Source: Pseudoxanthomonas yeongjuensis
GTDB lineage: Bacteria; Pseudomonadota; Gammaproteobacteria; Xanthomonadales; Xanthomonadaceae
Direction of reading: 5' to 3'
DNA length: 64,000 nucleotides
Assembly: GCF_010093345.1 (NCBI RefSeq)
Contig: NZ_PDWT01000001.1
Span: forward strand, 558,001-622,000
In this document: positions 1 to 8,120 of the stretch, in pieces
How positions within the stretch are numbered: the first letter of the stretch is position 1
Layout: each line of letters opens with the position of its first letter
Notes under the pieces: model-generated
Told to the model about the DNA's origin: nothing
The model's input: the letters and a program-made list of their open reading frames with translations, nothing else
Databases searched by the model: none
Translations under genes and position numbers: made by a program

Positions 1-1399
1 CGAGCAGGGCCAGTTTGCCGCCGTCACCCGCATGCTGCACCCGCAGGGCGTCGATTTCATGGAAGTAGCTTTCGAAAGTCATTTCCGACAATCCACCATC
101 CACGTTCAACCGTTGCCTGCGATAAGCATCCCATCGCCGCTGTTCCGGCTGCGTCAAGGTGCTGGGCCAGTTGCGTGCGCGATAGCGGAACAGCAATTCC
201 GGCAGGCGCGGGTCCTTGAAGCCGAACTCGCGCCTGTCCAGGTGCTCGGGCGGCGTGGCCCGGACTTCCGCAAGGCGGCGCTTGTCGCCGTCGGCGATGA
301 ATCCGTCGTACAACGAAGCATCTGCATCGGGCTTGTCGTGCGCACGCTCGCTGCCGAATACCTGGCGCACCTTCTCGGCGAGCTGCGAGGCATGGGGGCG
401 GAGCTGGCCGGCTACCGCTTCCACGCCTGGTTTGTCGATCTGCAGCCGTACGAAATCCTCCCCGCGCAGGTGCGACCAGGCCACCAGCGCCGGCGACCGG
501 TTGAGATGCACCTCTTTCAGCGGCACGCGTTCCTCGCCAGGCGGCAGGTCCGCCGCGGGCGTGTACACACGGTCCGCGATGTCTTCCGCATCGAGCTGCA
601 GCAGTGCGTCGGCATCGCCGTCCAGGTCGAACACGATGATCCGGTTGTCGAAGCGCGGATGCCGTGCCAGCGGCAATACCGGTGCGGCGCACAGACGGCT
701 GGCGGGATAACGCTGGGAAACATGCAGGGCCGGGGTCAGCGCGATGGTGTCGAGCAGCGCTGCGGCGAATTTCTTGTCGCGCAACTTCAGCGCGTAATCC
801 CATAGCCGCGGTTGCGCGTCGCGGAACTTGCGGGCCATTCCAACGGTGGCGAGCACATCGGAAAGCGCTTCGTGCGCATCGCCTTCGCGCACGCCATTGG
901 CCAGGGCCAGGTGCTCGAGCTTGAACGAAACGCCCTTGCCGTCCTCGCGCTGCGGCCATTCGATGCCTTGCGGCCGCAGGGCATGGGCCAGGCGCATCAC
1001 GTCGAGCATGTCCCAGCGCGAATTGCCGCCACGCCACTCGCGCTCATAGGGGTCATGGAAGTTGCGGAACAGGCCATGACGGACGAACTCGTCGTCGAAG
1101 CGCAGCGAATTCCAGCCAAGGGTGCAGGTTTCCGATCGCGACATTTCCTCGGCGATGCGGGCGAAGGCTTCGGCTTCGCTCACGCCTTCGCGCAGGGCAC
1201 GCTGCGGGGTGATCCCGGTGATCAGGGTGGCGATGGGCGAGGGCAGCAGGTCGTCGGCAGGTTGCACGAAGAAACTGATCGGTTCCTCGATCAGCTTGAG
1301 GTCGGCATCGGTGCGCACCGCGGCGAACTGGGCGATGCGGGTGCGGCGTGGGTCGCGGCCGAAGGTTTCGAGATCGTAGAAGAGGAAGCTCGCGGCCAT
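1..1399 (-). CDS. sbcB: Exodeoxyribonuclease I (5' part; C-terminus beyond window)
   Basis: Single-strand-specific 3'-5' exonuclease used in recombination and mismatch repair. About 466 codons are visible; E. coli ExoI has 475 residues, so only a short tail should be missing. The N-terminus has the DEDD exonuclease residues: D9 and E11 in FYDLETFG, D102 in NSLRFDDEF, and H176 with D181 in DAHEALSDV. The stretch NSRWDMLDVMRLAHALRP and the later LLFRYRARNWP follow ExoI closely. The start ATG follows the kmo stop TAG with no spacer, so the gene is probably translationally coupled to kmo and read as the last gene of the kynurenine transcript. Confidence 0.95.
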   Translation of the reverse strand, partial: MAASFLFYDLETFGRDPRRTRIAQFAAVRTDADLKLIEEPISFFVQPADDLLPSPIATLITGITPQRALREGVSEAEAFARIAEEMSRSETCTLGWNSLRFDDEFVRHGLFRNFHDPYEREWRGGNSRWDMLDVMRLAHALRPQGIEWPQREDGKGVSFKLEHLALANGVREGDAHEALSDVLATVGMARKFRDAQPRLWDYALKLRDKKFAAALLDTIALTPALHVSQRYPASRLCAAPVLPLARHPRFDNRIIVFDLDGDADALLQLDAEDIADRVYTPAADLPPGEERVPLKEVHLNRSPALVAWSHLRGEDFVRLQIDKPGVEAVAGQLRPHASQLAEKVRQVFGSERAHDKPDADASLYDGFIADGDKRRLAEVRATPPEHLDRREFGFKDPRLPELLFRYRARNWPSTLTQPEQRRWDAYRRQRLNVDGGLSEMTFESYFHEIDALRVQHAGDGGKLALL

Positions 1400-2767
1400 C
1401 TAGGCGGCATCCACCAACAGGTCCAGGCGTGCGAGCACATCCGCGTCGACGGCATCCCAGTCGATGGCGTCGAGCGAATCCTTGCCCAGGGTGGCGGCGA
1501 CCAGGATCCCACGCTGGATGTCGCTGCGCGCAAGGGCGACGGAGTAGGGGATCAGCATGAAGGTGACCATGGTGTAGTGCGGCACGAAGCGCCCCGGATG
1601 GCGTTCCTGCAGCGCGCGCTCCAGTTCCCGCTGCAACAGGAAATCGGGATCGTCGACCCGGTCGCGCATCTCCAGGTAGTTCTCCAGCGCCATCTGCTGG
1701 ATGGCGAGCGCGTTGGGCCGGCGCTCGGCCTGGAATGCGGCGAAGGCTTCGGCTAGGTCGGTGTGTTCCTCGAGCTTGCGCGCCAGCGCCACGCAATCCT
1801 CGAAGGCGCAGTTCATGCCCTGGCCGTGGAACGGCACCATCGCATGCGCTGCGTCGCCGAGCAGCACGGCGCGTCGGTCGATATGCCAGCGCTCCAGGTA
1901 GAGAGTGGCCAGAAGACCGGGAGGGTTGCGCTCCCAGTCCTGTTCCAGGTCGGGGATCAGCGGTATGGCATCGGCGAAATCGCGCTGGAACAAGGCCATG
2001 GCCTGCGCACCGGTCTTCACCGTGGCGAAGCTGGGTTCGCCTTCGTTCGGCAGGAAGGCGGTGACCGTGAAGGTCTTTTCGTCGTTCGGCAGCGCGATGC
2101 ACATGTAGCGGCCACGCGGCCAGATATGCAGCGCATTGGGTTCGATCTTGAAGCCGCCGTCTTCGGCCGGCGGGATCACCAGCTCCTTGTAGGAGTGGTC
2201 CAGGAATTCGGTACGCTCGCCCAGATCCGACAGCCGCATCATCGCTGCCCGCAGCGAGGAGCCCGCGCCATCGGCGCCGACCAGCGCAGTGAAACCGAGG
2301 TCGTGCGCGCTTGCGTCGCGGTCATCGATGAAGCGTGCGGTCTTCGCGTCGAAGTCCACGCTTTCCAGGCGCTGGTGGAAATGCAGCCTGGCGCCGGCCT
2401 GTTCGGCCAGGTCCAGCAGACAGATATTGAGGTCGCCGCGATGGATCGACCAGATCACTTCCGAGTCATCGCGCCCGTAGCGCTGCAGTTGCTGTCGCCC
2501 ATCGAGGAAGTGGACCATGCGCCCGCGCATCATCACCGCCTGGGTCATCACCTCGTCGTCGGCGTCGGCCTGGCGCAGCGCGTTGCGACCACGTTCGGCC
2601 AGGGCCAGGTTGATCGAGCGACCACCTTCATAGCCCTTCACCCGCGGGTCGCCGCGCTTCTCGTGGACATCCACTTGCCAGCCGCGTCGTGCCAACAGCG
2701 TGGCGAGCAGGGCGCCGGCGAGGCCGGCGCCGATCAGGGTGATGGATCTGGATTCACTAGTCTGCAA
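1400..2767 (-). CDS. kmo: Kynurenine 3-monooxygenase
   Basis: FAD-dependent aromatic hydroxylase converting L-kynurenine to 3-hydroxykynurenine with NADPH and O2. The 455 residues match the bacterial enzyme length. Visible motifs are the dinucleotide fold GAGLAG (13-18) with acidic E36, the DG motif GADGAGSS (164-171), and the FAD ribose motif GDAAHAMVPFHGQGMN (304-319). It lies downstream of kynU in the same direction, separated by 431 bp that hold a broken GIY-YIG gene and inverted repeats. It abuts sbcB. The gap to kynU makes it uncertain whether kmo shares a transcript with the rest of the cluster. Confidence 0.96.
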   Translation of the reverse strand: MQTSESRSITLIGAGLAGALLATLLARRGWQVDVHEKRGDPRVKGYEGGRSINLALAERGRNALRQADADDEVMTQAVMMRGRMVHFLDGRQQLQRYGRDDSEVIWSIHRGDLNICLLDLAEQAGARLHFHQRLESVDFDAKTARFIDDRDASAHDLGFTALVGADGAGSSLRAAMMRLSDLGERTEFLDHSYKELVIPPAEDGGFKIEPNALHIWPRGRYMCIALPNDEKTFTVTAFLPNEGEPSFATVKTGAQAMALFQRDFADAIPLIPDLEQDWERNPPGLLATLYLERWHIDRRAVLLGDAAHAMVPFHGQGMNCAFEDCVALARKLEEHTDLAEAFAAFQAERRPNALAIQQMALENYLEMRDRVDDPDFLLQRELERALQERHPGRFVPHYTMVTFMLIPYSVALARSDIQRGILVAATLGKDSLDAIDWDAVDADVLARLDLLVDAA

Positions 2768-2783
2768 AAGTTTCGCCTTTACT

Positions 2784-2811
2784 CGTTATTCCCGCGGAAG
2801 CGGGAATCCAG
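2784..2811. repeat. Left copy of 28-bp inverted repeat flanking the GIY-YIG remnant
   Basis: A 28-base element with its own inner palindrome (ATTCCCGC, short loop, GCGGGAAT). It is the reverse complement of the element at 3143-3170 apart from two mismatches. The pair frames a broken GIY-YIG gene. This is the common proteobacterial REP type ending in ATTCCCGC/GCGGGAAT. Confidence 0.85.
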
Positions 2812-2823
2812 TGCCTGCGGGCT

Positions 2824-3116
2824 CTAGCTAGAAATTTCCGGCCAAAGATCATTCCAATATGGATTCTTCCCTTCGATAAGCTCGATCTTCCAGGCTCTCA
2901 ACCGCTTTTTAACGTTCTTCTCCCGGGCGATCGCAGTTTCCATCGTTCCATGAAGCTCATAGCAAACCAGCCTCGTCACATCATATTTCCGTGTAACCCT
3001 TCCGCCATGTGTTCACGATGCTGCCAGGTTCTGGCGATAAGGTTACTAGTGACGCCTGCATAGAGCGTGGCATTCCTGTCCTTGGCCATGATGTAGACAG
3101 CGGGCTGCTTTTCCAT
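2824..3116 (-). pseudogene. GIY-YIG nuclease-superfamily protein, frameshifted
   Basis: Read from the ATG at 3116, the frame gives MEKQPAVYIMAKDRNATLYAGVTSNLIARTW in two pieces (MEKQPAVYI and TLYAGVTSNL are the GIY-YIG-type signatures), then HREHMAEG, and stops early near 2974. In the next frame the family continues with KYDVTRLVCYELHGTME, AIAREKNVKKRLRAWKIE and NPYWNDLWPEISS, up to a TAG at 2824-2826. One missing base near 3003 (after GAAGGGTT) explains the break, and the total length (293 nt) fits a single deletion. Intact relatives are small proteins of about 95 residues. The role is unknown. A sequencing error is the main alternative. Confidence 0.85.
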
Positions 3117-3142
3117 AAGCAATCTCCATGCAGTTCAAGTCG

Positions 3143-3170
3143 CTGGATTCCCGCTTTCGCGGGAATGACG
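3143..3170. repeat. Right copy of 28-bp inverted repeat flanking the GIY-YIG remnant
   Basis: Reverse complement of 2784-2811 with two mismatches. It sits 26 bp upstream of the GIY-YIG start codon and 28 bp downstream of the kynU stop. Confidence 0.85.
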
Positions 3171-3198
3171 GTTTTTCCCATGTTCCACGCGAAAGTGA

Positions 3199-4473
3199 TC
3201 ACACCCCGCGCCACGACTCGACTTCCTCGACGAACCGGTACACATCCATGAACTTGTTGTACAGCGGCGCCGGCGAGATGCGGATCACGTCGGGTTCGCG
3301 CCAGTCGCCGATGGTGCCGATCGAGGTCAGGTATTCGAACAGCTCGCGTCCGCGCTCGCGCCCACCGGTGACGCGCAGTGAAAGTTGGCAGCCGCGGCGT
3401 GCGGGTTCTGCGGGAGTGATGACCTGCAAGGTATCGGCGACGCGAGCGCGGATCAGCGCTTCCAGGAAACCGGTCAGCTTTTCCGATTTGGTCCGCAGCG
3501 CGGCGACGCCATCGGCCTTGTCGAACAACTCCAGCGACGCCAGCAGCGGCGCCAGCCCGAGGATCGGCGGATTGCTCAGTTGCCAGCCGTCGGCGCCGGG
3601 GGTGGGCACGAATTCGGGGCCCATCTGGAACCGGGTCTTCTTCTCGTGGCCCCACCAGCCGGCGAAACGCGGGCGATCGGTATGCGCATGGCGCTCGTGG
3701 ACGAAGCAGCCGGCGACCGCGCCGGGACCGGCGTTCATGTATTTGTAGTGGCACCAGACCGCGAAATCCGGGTTGTCGTCGTGCAGCCGCAGGGGCAGGT
3801 TGCCGGCCGCATGAGCCAGATCGAAGCCGGCCACGGCGCCCTGCGCATGGGCCAGGCGCGCGATCTCCTTCAGGTCGAACGCTTGTCCCGTGCGGTACTG
3901 GATGCCGGGCCACAGGACCAGTGCGAGCCGCGGGCCGTGTTCGGCGATGGCGCGCTCGATCGCCGCCATGGAAATGGTGCCGTCCACTTCATCGGACAGT
4001 ATTTCGATGAGGTCGGTGTCCGGATCGAAGCCGTGGAAGCGGATCTGCGATTCGACCGCATGCCGGTCGGAGGGGAACGCGCCGGCTTCGATCAGGATCG
4101 CCGGGCGCGCGGGCGTGGGGCGGTAGAAGCTCACCATCATCAGATGCAGGTTGGTGGTCAGCGAATTCATCGCCACCACCTCCGAAGGCAGCGCGCCGAC
4201 CACCCGGGCCAGCGGTTCGCGTACCTGCTCGTGATAGGTCAGCCATTGCGCATGGCCGGTGAAGTGGCCTTCGACCGCCTCGTGGCTCCATTTGTCCAGC
4301 ACCTGCAGCACGTGCTCGCGCGCGCCGCGCGGCTGCAGGCCCAGCGAGTTGCCGCAGAAATAGACCTGCTCGTTGTGCTTGTGCTTGGGGATCAGGAAAT
4401 CGTTGCGTAGCGGGCGCAGCGGGTCGGCGGCGTCCAGGGCGATGGCGTGGGTGCGCGAAAGCGGGTCGGTCAT
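3199..4473 (-). CDS. kynU: Kynureninase
   Basis: PLP enzyme that cleaves 3-hydroxykynurenine (or kynurenine) to 3-hydroxyanthranilate (or anthranilate) plus alanine. The 424 residues are normal for the family. Recognisable parts are YFCGNSLGLQPRGA near the N-terminus, FDLAHAAGNLPLRLHDD with the PLP-ring aspartate, and the lysine of HYKYMNAGPGAVAGCFVHE, which forms the Schiff base. The aromatic substrate pocket segment RFAGWWGHEKKTRF follows. The gene is separated from the upstream ACMS decarboxylase gene by 112 bp that are mostly a paired palindrome. No clear Shine-Dalgarno sequence precedes the ATG. Confidence 0.96.
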   Translation of the reverse strand: MTDPLSRTHAIALDAADPLRPLRNDFLIPKHKHNEQVYFCGNSLGLQPRGAREHVLQVLDKWSHEAVEGHFTGHAQWLTYHEQVREPLARVVGALPSEVVAMNSLTTNLHLMMVSFYRPTPARPAILIEAGAFPSDRHAVESQIRFHGFDPDTDLIEILSDEVDGTISMAAIERAIAEHGPRLALVLWPGIQYRTGQAFDLKEIARLAHAQGAVAGFDLAHAAGNLPLRLHDDNPDFAVWCHYKYMNAGPGAVAGCFVHERHAHTDRPRFAGWWGHEKKTRFQMGPEFVPTPGADGWQLSNPPILGLAPLLASLELFDKADGVAALRTKSEKLTGFLEALIRARVADTLQVITPAEPARRGCQLSLRVTGGRERGRELFEYLTSIGTIGDWREPDVIRISPAPLYNKFMDVYRFVEEVESWRGV

Positions 4474-4500
4474 GGCGAGTCAACAAGGAAAAAGGGAGCC

Positions 4501-4574
4501 GTAGGAGCGGGCCTTGCCCGCGATGCTCTTTCGCGATGCGCTTCAAAGGCATCGCGGGCAGGGCCCGCTCCTAC
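4501..4574. repeat. REPIN-like paired palindrome (core GCGGGCCTTGCCCGC)
   Basis: Two 26-base arms, 4501-4526 and 4549-4574, in opposite orientation, starting GTAGGAGC and ending GATGC, with one mismatch and a 22-base spacer. It lies between the nbaD-type gene and kynU in one transcription direction, so the transcript would carry the hairpin. Confidence 0.85.
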
Positions 4575-4585
4575 GGGGATGGTGT

Positions 4586-5596
4586 TCATGCGAAGCGCGA
4601 GGCCGACAGGCCCAGCCATTCCAGTGCGGTGCCGTGGTACAGGCGCGCCTGGCCGACAGTATCCAGATCCAGCGCTGCGATGCCGGCGCCCGGTTCCTGT
4701 TCGCCCAGCGGGAACGGATAGTCGGTGCCCAGCATCACCCGGTCGGTGCCGACCGTGTCCAGCAGATACTGCAAGGCGCGCGGATCCGCCACCCAGGAAT
4801 CGAAGTACAGCTGCTTGATGTAGTCGCGCGGATTGCCCGGGTTGTCGGTGGCGACCAGGTCCGGGCGCATGTTGAAACCGTGTTCGATGCGGCCTATGGT
4901 GTACGGGAAACTGCCGCCGCCGTGGGCAAGGCAGATCTTCAGCTTCGGCAGGCGTTCCAGCACGCCGCCGAAGATCAGGCAGCACGCGGCGCGAGATTGT
5001 TCGGCTGGCATCCCGACCAGCCACGGCATCCAGTACTTGGGCATGCTCGCCGCGCCCATCATGTCCCAGGGATGCACGAGGATCGCCGCTTCCAGTTCTG
5101 CCGCGGCCTGGAAGAACCCGAACAGTTCGGGCGCGTCCAGGTTCCAGTCACCGACATGGCTGCCGATCTGCACGCCCTGCAAACCCAACTGGTCCATGCA
5201 GCGCTCGAGTTCCTGCACTGCCAGGCGCGGGGACTGCAGCGGCACGGTGCCGATCCCGGCGTAATGGCGCGGGTGCTGGCGGCAGGCCTCGGCGGTGTGG
5301 TCGTTGAGCGCCTGGTGCAGGGCCAGCGCCTGGTCCGGTTTTGCCCAGTAACTGAACATCACCGGCACCGTGCTCAGCACCTGCACCTGCACGCCGAACT
5401 TGGCGTAGTCGTCGATGCGCACCTGCGGGTCCCAGGTCTTTGGCCAGATTTCGCGGAAGAACTTGCCGTCCTTGTAGATCCGCGCGCGACCGTCTTCGCC
5501 ATGATGGATCACCGGGAAACGGTCGTCGTTGTACTTCCTGGCCAGGTCCGGCCAGGTGCGCGGCAGGTAGTGGGCATGGGTGTCGATCTTGAGCAT
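4586..5596 (-). CDS. nbaD: 2-amino-3-carboxymuconate-6-semialdehyde decarboxylase (ACMSD)
   Basis: Zinc amidohydrolase-superfamily decarboxylase. It removes CO2 from the ring-opened product of 3-hydroxyanthranilate and so diverts flux from quinolinate/NAD to catabolism. The 336 residues match the Pseudomonas enzyme. The metal motif HAH is at residues 7-9 (DTHAHYLP), with further ligands in LVHPWDMMG, CLAHGGGSFPYTIGRIEHG and the aspartate of LGTDYPFP. It is transcribed towards kynU. Upstream lie the GSCFA pair and a decayed duplicate of its own 5' end (7998-8111), so it appears cut off from the haaO part of the cluster and may need its own promoter. Confidence 0.94.
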   Translation of the reverse strand: MLKIDTHAHYLPRTWPDLARKYNDDRFPVIHHGEDGRARIYKDGKFFREIWPKTWDPQVRIDDYAKFGVQVQVLSTVPVMFSYWAKPDQALALHQALNDHTAEACRQHPRHYAGIGTVPLQSPRLAVQELERCMDQLGLQGVQIGSHVGDWNLDAPELFGFFQAAAELEAAILVHPWDMMGAASMPKYWMPWLVGMPAEQSRAACCLIFGGVLERLPKLKICLAHGGGSFPYTIGRIEHGFNMRPDLVATDNPGNPRDYIKQLYFDSWVADPRALQYLLDTVGTDRVMLGTDYPFPLGEQEPGAGIAALDLDTVGQARLYHGTALEWLGLSASRFA

Positions 5597-5914
5597 TGCC
5601 GCAGTTTAGCCGAGCCCGCTGGGGCAGGCACGGTCCATGTGGGGGGGCCGTCTGTCTTGTCGGGCGAGCTGTAGAATGCGAACACCGGGCAGCCGGGAAC
5701 CGGACCCAAACAGCAAGCCGATGCCTGCAGAATCGCCCGCGCGTTCCTACGCAGACTGGTGATCCCGGTTTCTCAGGCGTTCGTGCCTTGGTCGCTAAGG
5801 TATCGTAGCCAGCCTGCTATGGGTGGCACGCCTGGTGTTCGCGCTTGATTGTTTCTGATCAGGCCCCACGAAAATCACGTGGCAACAACCCAGCCGGACA
5901 TGATTGGAGCGCAA
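5597..5914. other. Intergenic region between divergent ACMSD and SGNH-like genes
   Basis: About 318 bp between two divergent starts. No gene, palindrome of the REP families, or convincing promoter pair was found. It must contain the promoters of both flanking units if they are active. Confidence 0.4.
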
Positions 5915-6667
5915 ATGGGATCTTTGCTTTTTGTTGGTTGCAGTCACGTCGCCGCCTTTGCAAGGGCAGGCGAGTCGCTCAAACGGGAAAATCCGGGCTC
6001 GAAGCGGATCCTCGCTGTCCACCTGCAAAACCCGAAGTATCTTCCGCAAATCGTAGAACGCGCCACGGGTTTTGGCTTGAGCGATGCGATGGAGGAATTG
6101 TTGACCCGGCATATGAAGCAAGGTGCGCGGATTGTCTCCTGCGCGGGTGGAAATCGCCACAACATCATCGGGCTGATGCGTCATCCGTGCCCATTCGATT
6201 TCGTGCTTCCGGAAAGGCCGGATCTGCCCATTACCCCGGATTGCCAGCTTGTCCCTTCAAGCTTGATAGAGGATTTCATGCGGCGCGATACCCGTGCGGA
6301 AAAGACGATGCTCGGCGCGCTGAAAGCGACTGCCCCGGATCTCGTGCATATCGAATCTCCGCCACCGGTGCGGGATGACTCGTTCATCCTGGAAAATGCG
6401 GATCAATACTTCCGGTCGCGAGACATTCAAGGAACTGGTGTGACGCCAGCTTGGATCAGGTACAAGCTATGGAAAACCTATTCAAAGGTAATCCGCGGCT
6501 ATTGCACTGAGCTTGGGATAGGGTTCATGCCTACTCCACAGACCGTCATGGATGAAAGCGGGTTCCTGCTCCCGGATGCGCGTATCGATGCCACGCATGG
6601 CAACGAGTGGTACGCGGGGAAAATTGTTCATTACCTTGAAGGCGTCATGTTTGGCGAAGCGAAATGA
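5915..6667 (+). CDS. SGNH-like hypothetical protein, partner of GSCFA protein
   Basis: Not assigned to a named family. The chosen ATG (5915) has GGAG five bases upstream and gives MGSLLFVGCSHVAAF. GCSH near the N-terminus looks like the nucleophile block of an SGNH hydrolase, although the expected serine is followed by H. DATHGNEWYAGKIVHYL near the C-terminus resembles the D-x-x-H block of that fold. It would be cytosolic: no signal peptide or membrane segment. It overlaps the next gene by ATGA, so the two are coupled. Base and codon use are visibly more AT-rich than the neighbours, which suggests transfer. An upstream in-frame ATG at 5849 lacks a ribosome site. Confidence 0.6.
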   Translation: MGSLLFVGCSHVAAFARAGESLKRENPGSKRILAVHLQNPKYLPQIVERATGFGLSDAMEELLTRHMKQGARIVSCAGGNRHNIIGLMRHPCPFDFVLPERPDLPITPDCQLVPSSLIEDFMRRDTRAEKTMLGALKATAPDLVHIESPPPVRDDSFILENADQYFRSRDIQGTGVTPAWIRYKLWKTYSKVIRGYCTELGIGFMPTPQTVMDESGFLLPDARIDATHGNEWYAGKIVHYLEGVMFGEAK

Positions 6668-7758
6668 ACCAGCACCCATATAAATCCTTGCCCGATCATG
6701 CTTTCTGGCGTCGAGCGGTCTCCGGGGTGGCGCCCAGCGAAATCGACCCGGTAGTCAGCGCGGGATTCAGTATCGACAGGGCCGACAAGGTGGCGACGGC
6801 CGGCAGCTGCTTCGCTCAGCACATCGCCCGGTATTTGAAGCAAAGCGGCTATAACTACCTTGTCACCGAAACGGCGCACCCGCTGGTCGCACAGGATGCG
6901 GAGAAATTCAACTATGGACTCTTCACCGCCCGCTACGGAAATATCTACACCTCACGCCAGCTATTGCAGCTATTCGATCGCGCGTTCGGGGAATTCGTGC
7001 CGGAGGAGGATGTCTGGCAAGGCGAGAACGGAGGCGTTATCGACGCGCTTCGCCCCACCATACAGCCCGGGGGATTCCCGAATATCGAGGAACTTGTGTC
7101 CGATCGCAACCAGCATTTGGCAGCGGTGCGACAAGCCTTCAGGACACTCGACGTCTTCGTTTTCACATTGGGCCTTACGGAATGTTGGCGATCTCGCGCA
7201 GATGGACTCGTCTATCCGATATGCCCTGGTGTATCGGGCGGCAGGTTCGATCCGGAGAAGCATGAGTTCTTGAATCTCTCCGTGGACGAGATTGTTTCCG
7301 ATCTCCAGGACTTCGTTCATAAGCTCCGTTCAATCAATCCGTCATCCAGGGTGGTGCTGACAGTCTCGCCCGTGCCACTTGCCGCAAGCGCCTCGGGAAA
7401 ACATGTACTGACTGCGACGACACTCAGCAAGTCGATTCTGCGCGTAGCGGCGGAAATAGCGTGTACAACACTGCCGAAAGTTTTTTATTTCCCTTCCTAT
7501 GAGATCGTGACCGGGGCATTTGCGCGAGGCGCTTATTTCGCTCCCGACTTGAGGTCCGTGACCGAGCCCGCGGTCGAACACGTAATGTTTCTGTTCCTCA
7601 AGCATGCAACCGTGGGCGAATCGGGCATTTTACGATCTTCTGCCAACGATGAATCGTTGGGGCAGGCTGCCAACGACAGGTTCCTCGGCGAGATGAGTGC
7701 ATGGGTACAAGTCATGTGCGACGAGGAGGCTTTGGATCCAGAGGAGGGAGCCATCTAG
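6664..7758 (+). CDS. GSCFA domain-containing protein
   Basis: 364 residues. Near residue 45 it carries the family signature in VATAGSCFAQHIARYLKQSGY, then FNYGLFTARYGNIYTSRQLLQLF, TLGLTECWR and VVLTVSPVPL, all typical of the GSCFA family, which belongs to the SGNH/GDSL-like fold. Members are often found with polysaccharide or surface genes, but the reaction is not established. It overlaps the upstream SGNH-like gene by 4 bp. The pair lies on the opposite strand to the kynurenine genes that surround it and has lower GC, which marks it as an insertion. Confidence 0.85.
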   Translation: MNQHPYKSLPDHAFWRRAVSGVAPSEIDPVVSAGFSIDRADKVATAGSCFAQHIARYLKQSGYNYLVTETAHPLVAQDAEKFNYGLFTARYGNIYTSRQLLQLFDRAFGEFVPEEDVWQGENGGVIDALRPTIQPGGFPNIEELVSDRNQHLAAVRQAFRTLDVFVFTLGLTECWRSRADGLVYPICPGVSGGRFDPEKHEFLNLSVDEIVSDLQDFVHKLRSINPSSRVVLTVSPVPLAASASGKHVLTATTLSKSILRVAAEIACTTLPKVFYFPSYEIVTGAFARGAYFAPDLRSVTEPAVEHVMFLFLKHATVGESGILRSSANDESLGQAANDRFLGEMSAWVQVMCDEEALDPEEGAI

Positions 7759-7924
7759 GGATTGGGCAGATGGATCCAGGATGCGCGTCCATGAATCACC
7801 ACCTTGCCAAAGTGATGGCGCACATTTTCCGGATACTCCTCTGGCCACTCGTGCATCGAACATCGCTTGCCTGGGCGGCGCGGTATTCAAGCGTACGTAG
7901 TCTCCGCAACTTCGATGCCGGGAC

Positions 7925-7996
7925 GACGATGTAGCGATCGAGCACTGGCGGAAAATATCTCCCCATATCGTGCAGGCGGGAATATCCCTCGCGCAC
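7925..7996 (-). pseudogene. Remnant of 3-hydroxyanthranilate dioxygenase C-terminal region
   Basis: The minus strand reads VREGYSRLHDMGRYFPPV then LDRYI, which aligns without gaps with [18 protein letters not shown] then FDRFY of the intact dioxygenase gene (10269-10799). DNA identity over about 55 bases, counted by eye, is roughly three quarters. No start codon or upstream half of the gene is present. The reading frame beyond it is not recognisable. The match is short, so a chance or distant relation is possible. Confidence 0.55.
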
Positions 7997-7997
7997 G

Positions 7998-8111
7998 TTA
8001 ATAGCTGCAGCGCATGACCGTCGTCGTGATGGATCGCCGGGAAACGGACGTCGTTGTATTTCCTGGCCAGGTGCGCGGCAGGTAGTGGGCATGGGTGTCG
8101 ATTTTCAGCAT
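7998..8111 (-). pseudogene. Remnant duplicate of the ACMS decarboxylase 5' end
   Basis: The minus strand from 8111 reads MLKIDTHAHYLPRTWPG, identical to the first residues of the intact gene (start 5596), then runs out of frame to a TAA at 7998. Over about 110 bases the DNA matches 5490-5600 closely, with a 9-base deletion of a GGCCAGGT repeat unit and a few substitutions. Even the 5' flank (GCAGTTTA) is duplicated. The metal HAH survives but the rest of the enzyme is absent. It lies just downstream of the FUSC gene stop. Confidence 0.85.
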
Positions 8112-8120
8112 GCAGGCAGT

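Noticed and set aside
5641-5680. Possible promoter TTGTCG ... TAGAAT before the SGNH-like gene
   Set aside because: Spacing between the hexamers is only 9 bp.
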